Assembly (NCBI GenBank): GCA_964200075.2
Contig: CAXNAA020000215.1
Span: forward strand, 1-24,245
DNA from: Sphacelaria rigidula
Lineage: Eukaryota; Phaeophyceae; Sphacelariales
DNA: 24,245 nucleotides
Reading direction: 5' to 3'
Part shown: piece after piece, positions 11,801 through 19,592 of the stretch
Layout: each line of letters starts with the position of its first letter
Numbering within the stretch: the first letter of the stretch is position 1
The notes under the pieces: model-generated
Seen by the model: the letters and a program-made list of their open reading frames with translations, nothing else
Database searches by the model: none
Told to the model about the DNA's origin: nothing
Position numbers and translations under genes: made by a program

Positions 11801-14800
11801 GCGCGCGCAAACGGTACAACAAAATGAAGCCAACGGAACACAACGAAAGATTGCTCCGACGTTCCCGGCTTGTGATTCATCACCAGGACAGGAGGGTATG
11901 CAAATTATTTGAAACGTCTTGAGATCGAGTTTTCAGCCGAGGGTAAGGAAATTATCCGAAGAAGGCACACGCGCAATTACGGGGTAGCTAGAGCAGAGAT
12001 ACACAGGATACTAATGAGTTATTATGTGCAGAGCGATTGTGGCCCATGGGGCGGTGGGAAAACGCTTCACATGACAAGTTACTGCGGAAACTGACCATTG
12101 GGGAACCTGAGGTACATCAAATTGTGAAGCGCAATAATTATGCGCTTAACTCGTTGGAGGTTCCCTCCCGTGCATCCCAACATGTGAGGGGTCGTCTAAT
12201 CTCATCGTGACGATCACCATGAGAGAGATGTACCAGGTTTTCACACCTCTTGAAAGTAATATGATATTCCCGAACATGCACGCACCAAGATGAGGGCACC
12301 CGCCCACATGATGCCTGCCACCATCATTTTGGGACAAAGCAGCCGCCGCTGTACGTCGTGTACAGCTATGTGCCATCTCGGTAATGCCCCAACCCATGCT
12401 TGCATGTACTGTACGATGCCCTGTCTTTCCTCCCGTTCTGCATGTGCCCTGTACACTATCCCGCTGCCGTTGGCGCATGTATGGACCATCTATACTGTTG
12501 CGCAGCGATACCGACTATGTTGTACAGTTGCTCCACCTTGCGCATTACGTTCGCCGCCTATTCCGCGTTGTGTGCAGCCGTACTCTATGCACTATCTGTA
12601 CCGTCAAATGAGGCGTATTCGATTAACCCTTTCTCTGACGGACTCGATCTCCCCTAAAAAAAATGGTCTTCTCTTCTCGACTAGATGGGCGGGAAAAGCT
12701 CATCCGGAAAAAAATCTCCCCGTCTCGGACAAAGCTTCTCCCAGAAGGAGTCTGATGAAAAAATATTGAAAAAAACCATGCCGAAAAATCCACAGTATTT
12801 TTTACAGAGATGTTTCCTCGGGACTACAAAAGCCGACCTCACATCCTCACGTTTTCAACGACAGAAATGTATGTGTATATATACATATATCTTGACTTAG
12901 AAACAAAAAAAAATTCTTCCGGTAACCGAACCCGCAGCCGTCCGACCTATTGGCTGTAGATGTACCACTAGACCACCGTGGTGCGATAAGTGTATTCGAC
13001 GGGGGATATTCCACTCCTGCATAAAAAATCCACCTTTTCATTCCTAGAGTTGAGGGAACGGCCCCGTACTTTGCAGGGAACCCTGTGCTTTGCCAGCGCC
13101 ACTGTTACCGTGCTTCAACATAAAACCGAGTCGGAACACTTCGTGCTCCTCGCCACCCACCCCCGGGGATTTTCTTTCCTCGAAAATCGATTATACTCAC
13201 CTTTCTTCCGCTTGCCAGAGGCGCCTTCAATTTCCTCGTCGCTGTCCCCTTCACTGTTAGCATCATCATTATCCACTTTCACCTGGGATCCCACCGCGTC
13301 TTCCGACCTCGCGGCGAGGGTCTCGTACAACACCAACGCCTCCTCCATCTCTGACTCAGAGAGCTCTTCCTCGTCCCCATCCTCGTACCTATCCCAGCAC
13401 AGGTTTCACAAATCACACAGAACCAGAGACACAGAAAATAAGCCGCCAAGTATCCTACTCTCGAACCAGAACCGTGTAAGACGAGATTGTAGTATCACGT
13501 CCGCATCGTGTCCGTCCCCGTGCCGTATAAGCGTTAGTAATCACATTGACAACGGAGCAAAACGAGGCCTTGGCGTACCGTACATATCGCGCCAATATGT
13601 CAGCATAAACTACGACCAAGGAGAATTTTCCGGATCTTACGTCGGCGTTGAATTTCCTAGCCTTCGGAATCCCGGGTCGTTAGTTGTCACTAATGGTGAT
13701 AAGAGACTATCGACAAAATGAGGCATTCGTGCTGGCTACAGCACAGAGCGAAACACACCCTAAACCTATACCGAACCCTGAGATACGACATGAAGCACGA
13801 TTGCGAACAGCTCTTGTGCGTGTGCCCCGTGATTGGAATGCCCCGGGTAAGACTTGAGGCTTTCGCGGCGCACTGGGCCTTGTGAGAAACTGTCGGCATC
13901 ACACAGGACTCGAGCCGACTAAAAACCCACCGAGACTTGAAAATACAGAATCTATCGCACACACCAAATGCGAAAAAGGGACGGAAAAACAACCAACCTG
14001 ATCTTCCAAAGAGGAGACTTCCCCTTTGCCACAGACAGCACAGTCCCAGTGAACACCCCTTGGGGTGGGAAGTCTTTGGCCACCATCATACCCACGTCGG
14101 CCCTCCCCCCTGCAAGCTTCGACACTTTCTTTGATTTCTTGGCGGAATCTTTGGCCGATGGAGGAGTCGCGCCACTAGCCGTCTCGCTCGCCTGCAACAG
14201 CACAGCGTTGGAGGCATTCGAAAGGGGTCGAGGGGTCGGAGTGTTGAACATATTGAGCCACAACAAAAGCGACCCGCCGTAAACCCCATGGTTACGGGAT
14301 GCTTCCTGCAGGAGAGTTTGTACCTCGAAATCTAGGAACAACGTTCGCATTGGCTCACCTTGATACAAATAAGACTTCGACAGACGCTCCGAGATGGTCC
14401 TTGATACAAACCAAGGCGTTCTTTCCGTGAAGAAAAGATATGGCGTGTGGAAAGGGGCTGAACTCTTGACCCTTAGGCAGTAGCTATATGAACAAAGGTA
14501 AAATGATCATATTCGATTGTGGCAAAAAATAAAGGTGTCTAGCCTTGACCGTATAGGAGTTCGTCATCAGCGCCGGCGAAGCTCGCAGCGCAGCCCTCAT
14601 TTTCATATTTCGTGAGTGAGCGCAAGACTTTTGTTTCGCTTCGAGTGTACGAACATTGTTGCCGGATGAATCACTGACATTAATCTGAAATGTATACCTT
14701 TCATATCATACTTGATCCGAAACCTCAACATTCATCAGATGCAAATGAGTGCCGAACATGTCAGGGCATGCAGAGGTGCAAGCGCCGTGCGTGATACTGA

Positions 14801-17800
14801 ACGGGTTTTTCTGCGAACAGACAAAACTGGCTCACGGCGAGCACCACGCAAGTCATCATGATCTATTTCAGCGGGACTTACGTGTCCTCACACCAGACTC
14901 AAGGGTTATACTACTTTCGAGTGAAGCGGGCTAGCAGTGTTGTCGGATCTCTCGGTACCTTCTCGCGGTTCCCGTGACAGTGCGTCACCTTACGCTACAC
15001 AACAACCGACACAGTAACAGCAATATGTCGCGAGGAATCCGCAGTGGACACGGTTGAGAGAGTGCCTCACTTCGTACTCGACTAGGGATGAGCGGAAAAC
15101 GCACGGGTGAACACGAAACTGATGCAATTCCGACTTCTCGGCAACTAGCTTCTTTCCTTGACGTGCGACCTCAGCGATATTTCCTAGGTGTTCGGGAACA
15201 TGTTTTGCTCGGCCGTTCAGTTTCGTTTTTTTTATTTTATCATCTGTTACATACTTCAGTCCATCATTCAGGTGGGTTATCATCGACTATTCTTCAAAAT
15301 CCCCTTCAACAAAAAACGACAGCTAATCGGTCGCTGCGATACCATCCCCGCGACAAAAAAAAAAGAGGATTTCCGGACACCTCAATGGGAAACATGGGTG
15401 TCCCAATGACAGGGGCATATCCAAAGGCTGCCACACAACCCAACAATCAAAGGTGAACCTGATGAACTTGGTGCCCCTATATATAAAAAATACACAGCAT
15501 GAGTCGTAGCTGCTCAAAACCTGAGCACGCTGTGCGTAACCTTGCCTACATCGGTTCAGAATTCGATTAGAAACGACAAGTTGTGAGATGCGCGCTCAGC
15601 ACAAGCACACCAACGGCCAGCAACGACACGTTTTCGGTTGTTGTTCGACACAAACGCGGCCGCAATTCCTCCAATATAGAACGGATGCCCGTCAAATAAA
15701 CAACGCAGTGTACATATCAGCAAAGGCTACCCACCGCTGGAACTAATGCGCGTGAGTGGTGGGTGTCTCTGCGTGTTTTTCGGGGCTGCGTGTGTAGGTG
15801 TTGTGTTGCCGTTCTGCGTCTTGTTTGTAGCAATACAGAGCTCTTGGACTAACGACCACGTCCGAGAACCACCGCATTTCTGAACGTGTGTGCATATCCG
15901 GGCTTCGATCTGTACAAAATTGCTTCTCGATGAGACTCACCCTGGTTGTTGTGCGGGCAATGATGGAGATTTTCAGAAGGGGGACAATCCCCTCCGAAGA
16001 AAAGCCGCCTCATTTGAATTTGATTTCTATACTGTAGTGGGGCTCGTCCCTTGCCTACGTGACATCCCCCCAGACATTATGCTTACGGCCATTGATTGCT
16101 GAACGATGAATCGATCGTTGCTGCAAAACATGCGCCACACTCCTGCTATTACGTACAAAGATCTCGGCGCCACTACCCGTAGCCTAATCTACGATGATAA
16201 AAACCACTAGCCTTGGGGGTCGTGGGCGTCCCCACATCTTTTCTCGGCCGCCCAACGGGTCGTTTGTTCGCTATTGCTTCCTCTTCCTCCTCTTCCTCCC
16301 CCTCCTTCTCCTCCTCTGCGTTGTCCTCACTCCCTTCTTTGGCCGCCTTCCTAGCCCTCTTTTCATGCTTGCTTTTCTTCTTTTTCTTGCGCTTATGCTC
16401 AGTTGACCGCCTGGACCGACTTGCACCGCCAAGCGAGGGCTGCAAATACAAACAACGATTAATCCATGTAGGCAAATAAATATATACACCAAGACCAAGA
16501 AAAAAGGGGAAGACGTTGTGAAGAAATTTATTCCAACCCCTCCATTCCTAGGTGTCATAAATTCCGAACAGTAAGCGCCGAGTCTCGGACCGTCCACCGA
16601 CACCGCCATCTACTGCGAGTACGAGATAGATTTCTTGGTGAGCAAATTGGATCTGCGTATTCACCCAATTTGGAAGCCATACGTGGGTTACAGACGGATT
16701 CTCACCTAAATTACAAGAATTGTAACTTTAAATTTGGTATGGATAATCGATGAATAAAAAAGAAATTTCCGCACCCCAAGACTCCTTTTCATGATTTGAG
16801 TACAAAAGACAAGATCCAGGTTCCACCATAACGCCCCTGACTGCAAAATTCAAGATCAAAAATGAAGGGGATTCTCGTTTGTTAGTATGTCCTAACGATT
16901 CTCCATGCCAACTTTCATTTTGCAAGTCTACAAATTGAGGTGACAATATCTCATTCACAGGCCGGGCCATCCGCCAAACGCAGTGTATGTTGCACGTCAT
17001 TTACCAACTCGGGTTTTGAGACTTGGGCTTGGAAATTTTGCGAGGAGAGTCGCGAGTGCGCAATAATATATTTTTTTAGACTGCGAAATACTTCATTTTT
17101 CGTGAGCTGAGGACGTTCAGTATTTCAAGGACCATTTTTTCACGAGAATATCCTCCACTCACGAAAAAAATCACGGCCCTTGCGATTCTCGGTGAGTATA
17201 TTTCGACGCACAACTTAAAAAACGGAACTGAGAAACTGGGATAAGGGCCAAAAATTATCAATTTTCCACAACATCCCTAACTCATGGGGGGGAATCGCGG
17301 TCCATGCCGTTTTGTATCCTTCCTCCATGCTTTAAGGGATGTTACACAAAAAAGCATCATCATCCGCTGCACATATCGTTCGGGGTTTCCCATAGACTTG
17401 ATTGAATACTAGCCTTCAAGGGCAGGTCGAGTAGAGTATGTACTCGTAAACCCTCGGGTAAAATACCCGAGTATTTACTTAACTCAATTTTTGGGTAGAT
17501 TGAGTGCGGCCTCAAATACTCTACTCAAATTTTGGGTAGATTGAGCCCGACCTTAAAGACTCCATTCAAATATTGGGCAAGCACTCTCAGCAATACTTGG
17601 GAATAGAATATCACTCGGGTATGACCTCAAATACTCTACACAAATTTTGGGTAGTTCGAGTACGACCTCAAGTACTCTCCTCAATTTTCGGGTAAGTACT
17701 CAGTAATACTTGAGTGTAGAGTATCACTTGGGTATGACCTCAATACTCTACTCAACTTTTGGTAGATTGGGCACGATCTCCAATACTCTACTCAAATTTC

Positions 17801-19330
17801 GGGTTCTAGCAGTGTGACTTCTAAAACATACCGGGTATTGCGTATACTCTACTCGACCTCCACTTGCTTGCCTTCTCCTCCATCATGAAACAAACAGAAC
17901 GCACCTTTGCGGGATCTTCCGCCACCTGTTCCTTCGTCTGCTGCAGGGCTAGAAGGTACCCCAGCGTGTTCTTATCCACTTCGATAGAGTCCTCGGTATC
18001 CTCGAACTTTACCTCCCACAACCGCTCCTGTTCATCATAACTTATTATGAACCCCGTAATCAGGATGATGTCTTCGCTGATGCTGCCCTGCGCAGTGCAC
18101 ACTCTCTGGCCAACGTAACTCTGTGGGTCGTTTAGGTCGCTCTCTCTCGACCGCCTTGCGCGGCTCGATGAATCTGGATCAATTGCCACAGTCCGCATGG
18201 GTGATGTACAGGAATCGTCCAGAGGCGGCGAGGATGGAGTAACCGGCAGTTCACCAGCGTCGCCGGCGGCAGTCCGCCCGAGGGGGGAAATCGGGGACGT
18301 TGGGGGGGAGGGGGTATTGTGAGATTTCTCGTCTATGCGGTTCGGCCCAGTTGATGGGTTGCCCTGGACCGGGACGGGTTGTTTAGGCGATGACGACAAC
18401 ATGAGTGCTGGCCGGTTGCGAATTGTGGTCAATGAGGGTTCCGGATGTTCCTGCTCGCTTTCCACCAGCTGAGCTTTGTCTTTGACTTGATCATCACCAT
18501 CGTCTTCAGCGCGGGTATGATCACCACCGTTCACGTGGTTCCCGACACTGCGGGTACAACCTCTGTCTGTGGCGTTGTCATCGCCATGATCGCCATTATC
18601 ACCTTCGTCACCTATGACGGGGTCGTCTTCGAGTGGTACATTTTCAGGAACTTTCACCGCTGACAACACTGGCAACGAAAGAGGAGGACAAGAATACAGT
18701 CAAATCACCCTCGCGACCCTTTCAAACATTGCCACAGCGGACCTCGGTGTGGAAGTCACTTTTTGTTTCGTGTTGACGGAGGAAACGGGCATTTCAGGCA
18801 TGGAAACGGCCGTTACTTCCTGTTTCGCCAAGGGTTCGAGTGGAGTATGGAAGTCCTTCCCGATGTGTCGATCCCGTCCAATTCGACCTGTTGCCCGTGG
18901 TGCGGTAAATGTTGGCCCTATTTTGTCGACGACTGTGCTGGGTTGTACTATATAAGACGGTCCGTTCTATTCTTGATTTTCGACGGCAAGTGCGGAGCGG
19001 AAATGGTAGCGTTGTGAGATTGCGCACCTTGACCCGATTTCGGTGCCAGCGTGACGTCGACGTCTTTAGTAGTGCCAGATTTGTTCGGGGGTTCCTGTTG
19101 TGCTCGTGGTTGTGGCGGAGGAAGCTGCATGCTTTGACCGATCCCTGGACCGGCCACAGGCACAGTTGTGCTCGACACGACGCCATCATTGTCATCTAGT
19201 ACATTGGCATCATGTTTGGGATTTTGTTCTTGCGGTGTGGCCTGCGAACTGCTCGCGACCGCGTCCGACTGGTCTGGCTGAGATGACGCAAGCCCCAACG
19301 CATCCGCGATCCTAGAGAACAAGTTTGGTT
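2723..19330 (-). CDS. Multi-exon gene: three-Tudor, two-AT-hook putative chromatin reader (partial at both ends)
   Basis: Eight minus-strand exons are joined: A 19330-19028, B 18659-17905, C 16439-16212, D 14191-13998, E 13388-13201, F 10473-10361, G 8041-7949 and H 2895-2723. All seven junctions agree in phase (1, 0, 0, 2, 1, 0, 0), giving 681 whole codons without a stop. Six introns are GT-AG; C/D needs a GC donor. In order the product shows a low-complexity P/S/Q/D-rich region, Tudor-like domain 1, a lysine-rich putative NLS with an acidic tract, AT-hook 1, Tudor-like domain 2, AT-hook 2 and Tudor-like domain 3. The LW-x(2)-[RK]-YEDGDEE signature recalls PTM/DIR17-like Tudor domains of plant and algal chromatin proteins; AT-hooks bind the minor groove of AT-rich DNA. 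A nuclear chromatin-reading role is inferred. Exon A opens inside a codon and H ends with two spare bases, so both termini lie outside the described exons. Exons between those listed could have been missed, though the phases do not require any. Confidence 0.75.
3293..3514 (-). pseudogene. Possible retroelement RNase H relic
   Basis: The minus-strand reading contains WRVYVDSSREVWQSGAGI, which resembles the first strands of retrotransposon RNase H (pattern W-x-[LV]-Y-V-D-x-[SG]-S with a downstream SGAGI/V). A later GYDFRF could correspond to the second strand. The expected downstream acidic residues (E and D of the active site) are not seen before the frame closes, and no reverse transcriptase motif is found alongside. 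A short minus reading at 2952-3161 with MILVANFVTAKY may be an integrase scrap, which would fit the RNase H-integrase order of Ty3/gypsy, but this is weak. Confidence 0.3.
4169..4800. repeat. Foldback of ~42-bp repeats built on a short palindrome
   Basis: The left half holds seven units starting near 4169, 4211, 4250, 4292, 4348, 4390 and 4432. Each opens with a near-palindrome such as ATTCATGACGCATGAA or ATTAATGACGTATTAAT, followed by a spacer containing GGGAAA and TACGC. The right half (about 4535-4800) holds units near 4538, 4581, 4618, 4660, 4701 and 4779 in the opposite orientation, recognised by spacers with TTTCCC or TTCCCAC and cores such as ATTCGTGCGAAATGAAT. The halves are diverged inverted arms about a centre near 4480-4530. 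No target duplication is certain and there is no coding content. It is probably a foldback transposon or a repeat amplified on both arms of an inversion. Confidence 0.75.
5678..5975. repeat. Inverted repeat (hairpin 1) inside the TIR element
   Basis: Arms of about 75-80 bases at 5678-5755 and 5893-5975 pair imperfectly; the best-matching core is AATTTCGACACGAT on the left, complementary to ATCGTGTCGAAATT on the right. The loop contains T-rich and A-rich stretches. Confidence 0.7.
6019..6288. repeat. Inverted repeat (hairpin 2) inside the TIR element
   Basis: Arms at 6019-6100 and 6189-6288 pair well: CACGCGATTTAGCAG with CTGCTAAATCGCGTG, GACACGATGT with ACATCGTGTC, and CCACCCTACA with TGTAGGGTGG. 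Both hairpins share a GACACGAT core and an AAATCGCG-like outer part, so they look like two copies of one unit. A run of A closes the loop near 6173-6188. Confidence 0.75.
7215..7490. repeat. Degenerate ~41-bp tandem repeat
   Basis: Units open with a shared TTCGG-type motif: TTCGGGGAAGTACTTCCGAA, then about 40 bases on TTCGGAAAAGTTCTTCC, then weaker TTCAGTAG, TTCGGAGAAGCTGTTC, TCCTAGGGAACAG and TTCTGGAGTGAACAG. The first two units are themselves near-palindromic. Unit boundaries on the right are uncertain. Confidence 0.5.
7949..8041 (-). CDS. Exon G: core of Tudor-like domain 3
   Basis: A 31-codon exon with acceptor CAATACTAG|GTGGTG and donor GAGGCAGAG|GTGAGC. It encodes VVKYRPEAKGEPALWHVKYEDGDEEDLTEAE in full (described here in two parts: a variable strand-loop VVKYRPEAKGEPA, then the conserved core LWHVKYEDGDEEDLTEAE). 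Joined to exon F this gives a complete Tudor-like barrel with the hydrophobic LW, the Tyr of YEDGD and the acidic LTEAE end. It is the clearest family signature in the window. Both borders are phase 0. Confidence 0.88.
9711..9737. repeat. T10-G17 homopolymer block
   Basis: Ten T are followed directly by seventeen G. The length is likely to vary between molecules and to be unreliable in any assembly. The G-run could form a quadruplex. Confidence 0.9.
9821..9896 (-). repeat. tRNA-derived SINE-like element, copy 1
   Basis: The minus strand carries TGGCCTAATGGTA (9886-9874), a good Pol III A box, and GGGTTTTGTTCC (9842-9831), a degraded B box, 31 bases apart. The shared frame C-x-CGGTGG-Y-CTA-R-TGGTACA and AT-x-AG-R-TCGG matches copy 2 at 12905-12985. 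A cloverleaf cannot be completed with standard arms, so it is not called as a functional tRNA. Confidence 0.5.
10361..10473 (-). CDS. Exon F: AT-hook 2 and start of Tudor-like domain 3
   Basis: The acceptor is TGTCCTGTTGTAG|GCAAGG and the donor GACGGCAAG|GTACGT. Its first two bases complete a Gly codon with exon E, giving KKGKGRGRPPKKTK, a second AT-hook with an extended GRGRP core. The rest reads GLVGTHVRKKFPQGEFDGK, the opening strands of Tudor-like domain 3 and closely parallel to VGMMVAKDFPPQGVFTGT of domain 2. The exon ends at a codon boundary. Confidence 0.85.
11181..11681. mobile_element. Tc1/mariner-like MITE, 501 bp
   Basis: The left end CAGTAGTGGGCAGTCTAACT, followed by ATTCA, is matched by the reverse complement of the right end, CAGTAGTGGGCGGCCCCACT, followed by ATTCA; about 21 of 25 positions agree. 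The left end is preceded by TA, the Tc1/mariner target; the right is followed by TG, explained by one change from TA. CAGT ends are common in that superfamily. The inside has AT-rich stretches and no transposase. Confidence 0.7.
12100..12165. repeat. Nested hairpin / cruciform sequence
   Basis: The outer arms GGGAACCT (12101-12108) and AGGTTCCC (12158-12165) are perfectly complementary. An inner palindrome, AAGCGCA (12127-12133) and TGCGCTT (12141-12147), flanks a 7-base AT loop. It could form a cruciform or an RNA stem; no gene or terminator is placed to use it. Confidence 0.6.
12905..12985 (-). repeat. tRNA-derived SINE-like element, copy 2, with T9 run
   Basis: The minus strand reads an A box TGGTCTAGTGGTA (12975-12963), a five-base-pair stem CAGCC/GGCTG around a 12-base loop, then GGTTCGGTTACC (12932-12921), a B box with one inserted base. 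A run of nine T (12913-12905) follows, the typical Pol III stop. The oversized anticodon loop and missing variable loop argue against a working tRNA. Same family as 9821-9896. Confidence 0.55.
13201..13388 (-). CDS. Exon E: second half of Tudor-like domain 2 and acidic linker
   Basis: The acceptor is TGCTGGGATAG|GTACGAG and the donor CGGAAGAAAG|GTGAGTAT is near-perfect. The first base completes the Arg codon of exon D, so the joined product reads LWKIRYEDGDEEELSESEM, the diagnostic core of this Tudor type. A helix (EEALVLYETLAARSE) and an acidic, likely disordered linker (GSQVKVDNDDANSEGDSDEE) follow, ending in a basic GKRKKG that leads into AT-hook 2. One spare G remains at the 3' end, as exon F requires. 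Confidence 0.85.
13389..13997 (-). other. Intron D/E (609 bp)
   Basis: Bounded by AG|GTTGGT and GGGATAG|G. I see no repeat or RNA gene in it. The plus-strand ORF at 12990-13721 is largely the complement of exon E and is not a separate gene. Confidence 0.7.
13998..14191 (-). CDS. Exon D: Lys/Ser linker and first half of Tudor-like domain 2
   Basis: The acceptor GCTGTGCTGTTGCAG precedes GCGAGCGAG; the donor is AAGATCAG|GTTGGT. The exon encodes a Ser/Ala/Lys-rich linker (SAKDSAKKSKKVSKLAGG), then DVGMMVAKDF, GVFTGTVLSV and PLWKIR, the first four strands of the Tudor-like fold. It ends with two bases of an Arg codon that exon E completes. The same frame is open upstream to 14368, where other AGs (CTCCTGCAG, GGTGAG) are also in phase 0, so the 5' border could lie up to 170 bases farther right. 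The chosen acceptor has the best pyrimidine tract. Confidence 0.75.
14192..16211 (-). other. Intron C/D (2.0 kb), proposed GC-AG
   Basis: The proposed donor is CCCAAG|GCTAGT and the acceptor TGCTGTTGCAG|GCG. No repeat structure or extra exon was recognised between. Minus ORFs such as 14990-15283 lack family motifs. If the GC donor is wrong, a small missed exon should lie here. Confidence 0.45.
16212..16439 (-). CDS. Exon C: lysine-rich NLS, acidic tract and AT-hook 1
   Basis: The acceptor is TTTGTATTTGCAG before CCCTCGCTTGG, in phase 0. The exon encodes a basic block (KRKKKKKSKHEKRARK), a strong candidate nuclear localisation signal, then about 20 residues dominated by Glu, then NKRPVGRPRKDVG. 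The last carries the GRP core flanked by basic residues that defines an AT-hook. The 3' border is uncertain. Joining in phase 0 to exon D is best met by a GC donor, CCCAAG|GCTAGT; nearby GT donors (as in CTA|GTGGTT or ATC|GTAGAT) are in the wrong phase. The frame stays open to a stop at 16173-16175. Confidence 0.7.
16440..17904 (-). other. Intron B/C (1.5 kb)
   Basis: Bounded by AAAG|GTGCGT and ATTTGCAG|CCC, phase 0. The part near exon B is a TIR element (17417-17868). A small hairpin lies at 17095-17170: TTTTTCGTGAG and TCCTCCACTCACGAAAAAAA pair with a 37-base loop. The rest, 16440-17090, is AT-rich with nothing recognised. Confidence 0.65.
17417..17868. mobile_element. TIR element with compound tandem repeats inside
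   Basis: Left end CAAGGGCAGGTCGAG runs into TAGAGTAT; the right end reversed reads CAAGTGGAGGTCGAG, also into TAGAGTAT. Between them, units of the form CTACTCAAATTTTGGGTAGA occur near 17478, 17521, 17563, 17635, 17676, 17747 and 17787, alternating spacings of about 41 and 72 bases, so a compound unit of about 114 bases is repeated. The internal ACTCTACTC motif is the complement of the TIR core. No transposase. The right end stops about 37 bases from the exon B donor. Confidence 0.7.
17905..18659 (-). CDS. Exon B: acidic linker and Tudor-like domain 1
   Basis: This is the largest exon, with acceptor TTGTCAG|CGGTGAAAG and donor CCCGCAAAG|GTGCGT. About 160 residues of low-complexity sequence come first: an Asp/Gly-rich acidic stretch (GDEGDNGDHGDDNATDRG), then Pro/Ser-rich segments. 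A folded-looking segment at about 18120-17940 follows, with YVGQRV, then GFIISYD, then LWEVKFEDTEDSIEVD and a Leu-rich helix. The order VG-x-RV, G-x-I-x-x-Y, LW-x-V-x-[FY]-ED matches the strand pattern of the two better-conserved Tudor-like domains encoded downstream. Here the YEDGDEE core is diverged to FEDTEDS, so ligand preference may differ. The exon ends at a codon boundary, matching exon C. Confidence 0.75.
18660..19027 (-). other. Intron A/B (368 bp)
   Basis: Bounded by TCAAG|GTGCGC and TTGTCAG|CGG, phase 1. No internal feature seen. ORFs on both strands through it are read-throughs of the flanking exons or their complements. Confidence 0.6.
19028..19330 (-). CDS. Exon A: Pro/Ser/Gln-rich N-terminal region
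   Basis: The acceptor is a T-run followed by CTCAG, directly before AACCAAAC; the donor is TCAAG|GTGCGC. The exon starts with two bases completing a split codon and ends with one spare G. It encodes a short possibly helical start (NLFSRIADALGLA) followed by about 80 residues rich in Ser, Gln, Pro and Asp, probably disordered. I see no catalytic motif. The reading frame stays open past the donor to 18948, so a longer version of the exon is possible, but the donor and the phase match to exon B favour the end given. The preceding exon should lie to the right and was not identified. Confidence 0.6.
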
Positions 19331-19358
19331 CTGAGAAAAAAAAATACGGCAGGAAAGT

Positions 19359-19592
19359 ATGGGGCAGCAACGTACGGCAGAGGAAACGCCAGCGTCAATC
19401 AACGGCGCTTCCGTAGCACAACTGATCAGAGGTTGCACTAGCATTTCTCTGGGGGATATTGACGGGTTGCTGCCCATTCAGTTGCGGCAGTATGCCAACC
19501 TCAAACGTGTGTCGCTGCACACCTCGGAATCTGATTGGTGGGACTTCGTGTTGCGTTTCAAACACAAAACATACTCGAATGCCAACACATAA
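19359..19592 (+). CDS. Weak plus-strand ORF, 77 codons, unknown
   Basis: The reading frame starts at an ATG just right of exon A and encodes a protein-like composition with SLGDIDGLLPIQLRQYANL and SDWWDFVLRF. No domain, signal peptide or membrane segment is recognised. It would be divergent from the Tudor gene unless it lies inside a 5' intron of that gene, which is more likely since exon A starts with an acceptor. It may be a transposon scrap or chance. Confidence 0.2.
   Translation: MGQQRTAEETPASINGASVAQLIRGCTSISLGDIDGLLPIQLRQYANLKRVSLHTSESDWWDFVLRFKHKTYSNANT

Larger units (their letters stand above)
10474..13200 (-). other. Intron E/F (2.7 kb)
   Basis: Bounded by AAAG|GTGAGTAT and TTGTAG|GC. 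It contains a short ATC-rich microsatellite next to exon F (about 10490-10550), a mariner-like MITE, a nested palindrome and a second tRNA-like element. Plus-strand ORFs at 11566-11922 and 12290-12769 show no domain signature; the former starts inside the MITE. Confidence 0.6.

Noticed and set aside
12290-12769. Plus-strand ORF of 159 codons, Cys-rich
   Set aside because: No regular cysteine spacing or zinc-finger pattern, many overlapping ORFs in other frames, and it lies inside an intron.
12990-13721. Longest plus-strand ORF, 243 codons, Ser-rich
   Set aside because: Its serine-rich part is the complement of the acidic coding sequence of exon E, which has good splice sites and continues a recognisable domain.
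16213-16479. Plus-strand ORF rich in Ser and Leu
   Set aside because: It is the antisense shadow of the Glu- and Lys-rich exon C.
18445-18663. Plus-strand ORF resembling a membrane protein
   Set aside because: Its hydrophobic runs are the complement of the Asp-rich part of exon B.
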